From the NCBI GenBank assembly GCA_050184115.1, contig JBFXAQ010000011.1, positions 124,001 through 188,000 of the forward strand: a DNA stretch of 64,000 nucleotides, in the 5' to 3' direction. The stretch is from JACKNG01 sp050184115 (GTDB taxonomy: Bacteria; Pseudomonadota; Gammaproteobacteria; Ga0077536). Shown here piece by piece: positions 59,306 through 64,000 of the stretch. How positions within the stretch are numbered: position 1 is the first letter of the stretch; every line of letters begins with the position of its first letter. Position numbers and translations under genes: made by a program. Below the pieces are notes generated by a model. The model was given only the letters and a program-made list of their open reading frames with translations, searched no databases and was not told the DNA's origin.

Positions 59306-61588
59306 CTACAGGCTCGCGTACTTGCGCCGCAACCGCTGGCGCACGATCTCAGCCAGCGTATTGACGGCGAACGTCACCAGGAACAACACCAGCGCGGCAA
59401 GGAACAACACGCGGTAATGCGTCGAATGGACCTCGGACTCCGGCATCTCGACCGCGATGTTGGCTGACAAGGCGCGAAAGCCCTGGAAGATGTTGAGGTC
59501 CATGATCGGCGTGTTACCGGTTGCCATCAGGACGATCATGGTTTCGCCGACCGCACGGCCCATCCCGATCATCAGCGCCGAGAAGATGCCCGGGCTGGCC
59601 GTCAGCAACACGACCTTGATCGCGGTTTGCCACGGCGTCGCGCCGAGCGCCAGCGAGCCCATGGTCAGCGAACGCGGCACGCTGAACACGGCGTCCTCGC
59701 TGATGGTGAAAATCGTCGGGATGACCGCAAATCCGATGGCGATGCCTACGACCAGCGAATTGCGCTGGTCGTAGGAGATGCCCCAGGTCTCGTGCAGCCA
59801 GTGCGGCGCACTGCCATTGAAAAACAACACTTCGAGCCACTGGCCGAGTTCGATGCACAACCATGCCGCGAGGCAGGTTACGGGAACCAGGAGCAAGGCT
59901 TCCCAGCCGTCCGGCACGCGATGACGCAAGCCGGCAGGCAGGCGTGTCCATGCAAACGCCGCCAGGAACATGGTCAATGGTAGGACGGGAAGACAGAGGA
60001 AGAACCCGACCAGGTCGCGTTCGATCAAGGGCGCCAGCCACAGTCCGGCGAGAAAGCCCAGAATGACGGTCGGCAGTGCCGCCATCACCTCGATGGTGGG
60101 TTTGACGATGTTACGCACGGGCGGCGACATGAAATAGGCGGTGTAGATGGCGCCCAGCACCGCCAGCGGCATGGCGAAGAGCATGGAGTAGAACGCCGCC
60201 TTGAAGGTACCGAACGCCAACGGCGTCAGACTGAACTTGGGCTCGAAGTCAGCGCTGGCCGCCGATGACTGCCAGATGAACTCGGGCCCTTCGCGGTTCT
60301 CGTACCAGACACGCCCCCACAGCGCCCGCCAGGACACTTCCGGATGCGGGTTGTGCACCTCGAGCACACGGTACTCGCCGCCCGCATCCGAATAGATGAT
60401 GCCATCCGCACGCGGCGCGAAGGCCAGCGCCGTGACCGTGCGTGCCGTCGTCGGCAGCGCCGTCAACTGCCGCCCGGCGGTGGCATGGTAGAGCCCGAGA
60501 TTGCCGGCGGTATCGATGGCGGCGTAGCCCTTGCGGAAATGTTCGGGCGCGATGTGGGCGATGCCGGCCGGTAAGGGTTCGAATTCGCGGACGCGTGCCA
60601 GCGTGTAGTTGTTGTGGGCATCGCGCACAGGAAACCATTGCGCGAGTCGCCCCTTGGAATCGCCGAACACGAGCGAGACGCCGCCGCTGAGCATGGTGGC
60701 AGCAGTGACCTGGCTGTCCCCGTCGAACAGGCTCGCCCGATCGACCAGAACGGGGCGCGCCTTGTTCGCGATATCGTAGAAACTCAGCACGCCGTTGGTC
60801 GAAACCGTGAACAGGCGCCGCTGCCCTGGATTCATGACGACGTGAATCACGTCCTCGCCGTCGAGGTCGAGTTCGGTGCGAGTACGTTCGAAGCTGACCT
60901 CGTCATCGAGCAGCGAAGTCTGGCGCGTGATGTTCAGCAAACGCAGCCGTCCGTCGGCCGTGACACCGGCGAGTGTCGCCTCGTCGTCATCTGCCTGGCC
61001 GGCGAGAAGGCGCACGGCCGCGCCGTCGCCGGCGAGGTCGTGAGGGGTGGTGCCATAGGGAAAGCCCAACGACGGGGTCACGACGCGGCGGTCGTCGGGG
61101 TAGGACACCTGGTAGCGGGTCCGGGCGATGACCACCCGGCCATCGTCGGTGGAAGCGAACACGGTCCCGGCAGACGGTGCGCCGGCGGCGACCGCTGAGA
61201 CCCGGCTGGCGCCACCGGTCTCGTCGAGGAGGTTACCGGCGAGCCGCTCCTGGCCGCTCTCGAGGTCGACGAAGCGCCAGCTGCCGCGGGTGTCGACGGC
61301 GAAGCCGAGTCCGGCATACTCGTCGAGCGCAACCAGCGTGGTCGGGGATTCGTCGGCGACGCTGACGGCGGCGCTCGGACGAATCGTCGCGCCCGCGAAC
61401 AAGGGCAGGACGGTGTACAAAAGATAGAAAAAAATCAATAAGATGGCGATTATCACCGATACCCCACCCACGCCCATCACGAGGCCGAAGGCGCGGTCCT
61501 TGAGCAGGCGCATGCGCTCCCGTGGCGAAGTCGTGCGCACGTCTTGGGCGGTCGCGCTGGCAGGAACGGCGGGGCTGTCGGGGGGCAT
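59306..61588 (-). CDS. pstC: Phosphate ABC transporter permease PstC with predicted periplasmic beta-propeller
   Basis: Permease partner of PstA, 760 residues against about 320 in E. coli. After a cytoplasmic start and the first membrane helix (about 33-65) comes a soluble insertion of about 370 residues with repeated blade-like units, for example LGFAVDTRGSWRFVDLESG, ATLAGVTADGRLRLLNITR, RRLFTVSTNGVLSFYDIAN and GYAAIDTAGNLGLYHATAG. The permease core from about 450 has VMAALPTVILGFLAGLWLAP and the EAA-loop LTMGSLALGATPWQTA. Similar long PstC forms occur in other gammaproteobacteria. A Pho box lies 130 bp upstream. No pstS is adjacent. Confidence 0.94.
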   Translation of the reverse strand: MPPDSPAVPASATAQDVRTTSPRERMRLLKDRAFGLVMGVGGVSVIIAILLIFFYLLYTVLPLFAGATIRPSAAVSVADESPTTLVALDEYAGLGFAVDTRGSWRFVDLESGQERLAGNLLDETGGASRVSAVAAGAPSAGTVFASTDDGRVVIARTRYQVSYPDDRRVVTPSLGFPYGTTPHDLAGDGAAVRLLAGQADDDEATLAGVTADGRLRLLNITRQTSLLDDEVSFERTRTELDLDGEDVIHVVMNPGQRRLFTVSTNGVLSFYDIANKARPVLVDRASLFDGDSQVTAATMLSGGVSLVFGDSKGRLAQWFPVRDAHNNYTLARVREFEPLPAGIAHIAPEHFRKGYAAIDTAGNLGLYHATAGRQLTALPTTARTVTALAFAPRADGIIYSDAGGEYRVLEVHNPHPEVSWRALWGRVWYENREGPEFIWQSSAASADFEPKFSLTPLAFGTFKAAFYSMLFAMPLAVLGAIYTAYFMSPPVRNIVKPTIEVMAALPTVILGFLAGLWLAPLIERDLVGFFLCLPVLPLTMFLAAFAWTRLPAGLRHRVPDGWEALLLVPVTCLAAWLCIELGQWLEVLFFNGSAPHWLHETWGISYDQRNSLVVGIAIGFAVIPTIFTISEDAVFSVPRSLTMGSLALGATPWQTAIKVVLLTASPGIFSALMIGMGRAVGETMIVLMATGNTPIMDLNIFQGFRALSANIAVEMPESEVHSTHYRVLFLAALVLFLVTFAVNTLAEIVRQRLRRKYASL

Positions 61589-61705
61589 GTTCGTATCGGA
61601 TCACTCGGTCGGCGCCGGCTGTGCCGTACCGACCATTGCCGGGCCCCGGGGGCGTGGGGGCGAGTGCCGCGGCCTCGCGGGCGTGAGCGTCTCGCGCGGC
61701 CATCG

Positions 61706-61739
61706 ATTCTCGTGCGCAAATATTACAGAAATATTACAG
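61706..61739 (-). promoter_or_regulatory. Tandem Pho box and -10 upstream of pstC
   Basis: On the minus strand an exact 11-bp direct repeat reads CTGTAATATTT twice (61739-61718): two CTGTAAT half-sites separated by ATTT, the classical PhoB-binding layout. GAGAAT (61711-61706) follows 10 bp after the second half-site, the normal distance to the -10. Transcription would start near 61699, about 110 nt before the pstC ATG. Confidence 0.9.
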
Positions 61740-61759
61740 CGCCACCGCAAGCGGCGCAG

Positions 61760-62608
61760 TCACCGTTCCGCCGCGATGTAGCAGATCCAGCCGGCATCGG
61801 CGTCGGCGCATTCCACCGGGTAGAACTCGCCACTGCCGGTCTCCTCGTCCTCGTCCCAGCCTTGCCAGTAGACGGTCGTCCGGCCGAAGCCGGCCTCGGC
61901 GAGGATTTCCCGGATCTCCGGCAGCGTCCACAACCGCCAGTCATAGCTGAAGGCGCGCTTGAGCTTCGAGCCATCGGGGAAATGGAAATGGATGTGGCAG
62001 GTGAGATCGCCGTTGACCGGGTTGTACGATGCCTGGTCCCAGACGTAGGTGAAGCCCTTGTGCCGGGTGCGTTCCTTGAGCACGCGGAAGGCGTCATGGC
62101 CGCCGTAGCAATCGAGGAAGAAGATGCCGTCCTCGTTGAGGGTTTCGAGCACGCGGCGGAAGTAGCGGCGCATCAAGCGGCGCTCCTTGAACAGCCAGTA
62201 GCTGAAATTCATCGCCAACACGATATCCTGCAGCGGCGTACTGGCACGCATCACGTCGTCGTTCAGCAACGCGATGCGCTTGCGCTGGGCCGGCGCCAGC
62301 GCGGCAACATGGTGACCCTCGCCCCACGCCAACACGTCCGGGTCCAGATCGATCCCGGTCGCGTAATTGTCGTGCCGCCGCCGTACCCACTCGCAGGCAG
62401 TGTTGGCGGTGCCGCAGAAATCCTCGCGTAGGTAGCGCGCGCGACGGCCGCGCCGCCGCGCGAATTCGTCGTCGACGAAATCGATCTCGGCTTCGACGTT
62501 CTGCACCGCAGACTCGTACAGAACGTGCCGGTCGGAACGGTCCGCCTTGGTCGAACGTTGTTTGCGCCGCGCCTTGGGCTGCGCCTTGTCGGGGTCTCCT
62601 TTGACCAT
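61760..62608 (-). CDS. Class I SAM-dependent methyltransferase, substrate unknown
   Basis: A 282-residue protein with a Lys/Arg-rich N-terminus (about 1-32) and a Rossmann methyltransferase fold. Motif I is LREDFCGTANTACEWV, the acidic end of strand 2 is ATGIDLDPDVLAWG, and a post-motif reads LNEDGIFFLDCYGG. The C-terminal half has YNPVNGDLTCHIHFHFPDGS and YWQGWDEDEETGSGEF. The target cannot be named. The ATG at 62608 has a GAGGTGG ribosome site 10 nt upstream. It is divergent from ppk and just upstream of the Pho-controlled pst genes, but ends before the Pho box. Confidence 0.88.
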   Translation of the reverse strand: MVKGDPDKAQPKARRKQRSTKADRSDRHVLYESAVQNVEAEIDFVDDEFARRRGRRARYLREDFCGTANTACEWVRRRHDNYATGIDLDPDVLAWGEGHHVAALAPAQRKRIALLNDDVMRASTPLQDIVLAMNFSYWLFKERRLMRRYFRRVLETLNEDGIFFLDCYGGHDAFRVLKERTRHKGFTYVWDQASYNPVNGDLTCHIHFHFPDGSKLKRAFSYDWRLWTLPEIREILAEAGFGRTTVYWQGWDEDEETGSGEFYPVECADADAGWICYIAAER

Positions 62609-62615
62609 GGTCAAA
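62600..62615. repeat. Perfect 16-bp palindrome over the methyltransferase start codon
   Basis: TTTGACCATGGTCAAA reads identically on both strands and is centred on the ATG of the methyltransferase gene. It could be an operator-like dyad or an mRNA hairpin affecting translation, or a chance effect of coding and start-codon context. Confidence 0.5.
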
Positions 62616-62733
62616 CTGCCACCTCGCCGGCTTGCGACGGTTGCCAAAAGCGCGCAATGTTAAGGGCAATGGTCGCATATTGCATCCGGCTCGCGTCCGG
62701 TATCGCGGCCCGCGCTCACGCACACGGTGTTCT

Positions 62734-64000
62734 ATGGATGCGAAAGCCATCCGGATCGGCGATCCGGAACTGTACTTCAATCGCGAACTGAGCCTGCTCG
62801 AGTTCAACCGGCGCGTGCTGGAGCAGGCCAAAGACGACTCCAACCCGCTGCTCGAGCGCCTGCGCTTCCTGTGCATCTCGAGCAGCAACCTCGACGAGTT
62901 CTTCGAGATCCGCGTCGCCGGGCTCAAACAGCAGGTCGTCTTCAATGCGGCCCAGACCGGCCCAGATCAGATGGCCCCAGCGGAGCAGCTGCGCGCAATC
63001 AGTGAGACGGCGCACGCACTGGTCGCCGAGCAATACCGCGTCCTGAACGAGGAACTGTTGCCACAGCTCGCTGACGCCGGCATCCACTTCCTGAAGCGCA
63101 GCGAATGGAACGCACGCCAGGCGGTATGGGTGCGGCGCTTCTTCAACCGCGAGTTGCTTCCGGTGCTGAGCCCCATCGGCCTCGATCCCTCTCATCCCTT
63201 CCCGCGCATCCTGAACAAGAGCCTGAATTTCCTGGTCTCACTCGAAGGTACCGACGCCTTCGGGCGCAATTCGGTCATCGCCATCGTGCAGGCGCCGCGC
63301 TCGTTGCCGCGCATCATCAACATCCCTGAGACCTACGCCAACGGCCCACACGAGTTCGTCTTCCTGTCGTCGATCATCCATGCACACGTGGACGACATCT
63401 TCCCTGGCATGAAAGTCACCGGCTGTTACCAGTTCCGCGTGACGCGCAACAGCGATCTCTTCGTCGACGACGAAGAAGTGGAGGATCTCTTGCAGGCGCT
63501 CGAAGGCGAACTGCAGCAGCGTCGCTTCGGCGATGCCGTACGCCTCGAGGTCGCCAGCGAATGCCCGGAAGAGATGACCAGCCTGCTCAAGCACGAGTTC
63601 AACCTGCTCGAACCGGACATCTACTCCTGCAATGGCCCGGTCAACCTGACCCGCCTCATGGCCGTGCCAGACATGATCGAGCGCCCTGATCTCAAGTTCC
63701 CGCCCTTCACGCCGAGCCGCCCACTGAGGCTCAAGCGTAATGCCGACATGTTCGACGTCATCCGTCGCGGCGATGTGCTGCTGCATCATCCGTTCCAATC
63801 GTTCACACCGATCACCGATTTCCTGTTCCAGGCCGCGCGCGACCCGGAGGTACTGGTCATCAAGCAGACTCTCTACCGCACTGGCCCGGATTCGGCCATC
63901 GTGCAGGCCCTGGTCGAAGCGGCGCGAGAGGGCAAGGAAGTCACCGTCGTCATCGAACTCAAGGCGCGGTTCGACGAAGAGGCCAACATCGAGCTCGCCA
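62734..64000 (+). CDS. ppk: Polyphosphate kinase 1, 3' end cut by window edge
   Basis: Makes long-chain polyphosphate from ATP. 422 residues are visible. The N-terminal domain opens LYFNRELSLLEFNRRVLEQA and has LRFLCISSSNLDEFFEIRVAG; the head domain includes VLSPIGLDPSHPFPRI and the next domain DVLLHHPFQSFTPITDFL and VIKQTLYRTGPDS, ending at VIELKARFDEEANIELA. The catalytic histidines lie further downstream, outside the window. The ATG at 62734 gives the usual start. The open frame has no stop before the edge. It stands beside the phosphate-uptake genes, consistent with storage of imported phosphate; no clear Pho box is seen in the 125-bp upstream gap. Confidence 0.95.
   Translation, partial: MDAKAIRIGDPELYFNRELSLLEFNRRVLEQAKDDSNPLLERLRFLCISSSNLDEFFEIRVAGLKQQVVFNAAQTGPDQMAPAEQLRAISETAHALVAEQYRVLNEELLPQLADAGIHFLKRSEWNARQAVWVRRFFNRELLPVLSPIGLDPSHPFPRILNKSLNFLVSLEGTDAFGRNSVIAIVQAPRSLPRIINIPETYANGPHEFVFLSSIIHAHVDDIFPGMKVTGCYQFRVTRNSDLFVDDEEVEDLLQALEGELQQRRFGDAVRLEVASECPEEMTSLLKHEFNLLEPDIYSCNGPVNLTRLMAVPDMIERPDLKFPPFTPSRPLRLKRNADMFDVIRRGDVLLHHPFQSFTPITDFLFQAARDPEVLVIKQTLYRTGPDSAIVQALVEAAREGKEVTVVIELKARFDEEANIELA

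Overview
The window is 64 kb of dense, GC-rich (clearly above 60% by eye) chromosomal DNA carrying almost only core genes. Gene content and order point to a gammaproteobacterium outside the enterics, perhaps a deep-branching Chromatiales-, Ectothiorhodospiraceae- or methanotroph-like lineage. The markers are ilvA/rpiA divergently paired, hisAFIE running into tatABC, DUF2782-thrB beside polA, the yrbG-kdsD-kdsC-lptCAB-rpoN-hpf-ptsN-rapZ-ptsH cluster, aspS-yebC-ruvCAB-ybgC-tolQRAB-pal-cpoB, leuS-lptE-holA-proA-nadD-rsfS-rlmH-maf, and phoBR facing phoU-pstBAC. HisI and HisE are separate proteins, unlike the enteric fusion. The species cannot be named from sequence alone. I see no insertion sequence, prophage, integrase, CRISPR array or rRNA gene, and one tRNA gene (Lys).

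Layout. 1-5.3 kb: the 5' part of ilvA, rpiA, then (minus strand) hisA-hisF-hisI-hisE-tatA-tatB-tatC. 5.4-12.3 kb: polA, a small DUF2782-type exported protein, thrB, an OmpA-like lipoprotein with its own terminator, and the Mg transporter mgtE. 12.4-22.6 kb: a long minus-strand run joining lipopolysaccharide supply and export (kdsD, kdsC, lptC, lptA, lptB) to sigma-54, hibernation factor and the nitrogen-type PTS (rpoN, hpf, ptsN, rapZ, ptsH, ptsI), headed by a Na/Ca exchanger. 22.7-25.6 kb: plus-strand murU and an unusual lytic transglycosylase with two solute-binding-like modules. 25.6-38.9 kb: minus-strand queC, queE, the complete Tol-Pal envelope system, ruvABC, yebC, nadA, aspS and an FmdB-type zinc-ribbon protein.

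39-45.4 kb is the most distinctive metabolic stretch. tRNA-Lys is followed by a K+-dependent-type membrane pyrophosphatase (hppA), an orphan two-helix membrane protein, the periplasmic protease/chaperone bepA and a phosphofructokinase with both residues that specify pyrophosphate. Together they suggest that pyrophosphate serves as an energy currency here. 45.4-53.5 kb holds maf, rlmH, rsfS, nadD, proA, holA, lptE, leuS and a ComEA-like helix-hairpin-helix protein.

53.7-64 kb is a phosphate module: phoB-phoR (plus strand) facing phoU-pstB-pstA-pstC (minus strand), a methyltransferase, and polyphosphate kinase running off the end. A textbook tandem Pho box precedes pstC and a weaker one precedes phoB. 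pstS is not present. PstC and PstA both carry large periplasmic insertions after their first membrane helix: a predicted beta-propeller in PstC and a coiled coil in PstA. These are the most interesting poorly characterised structures in the window. I did not find an obviously new multi-gene system.
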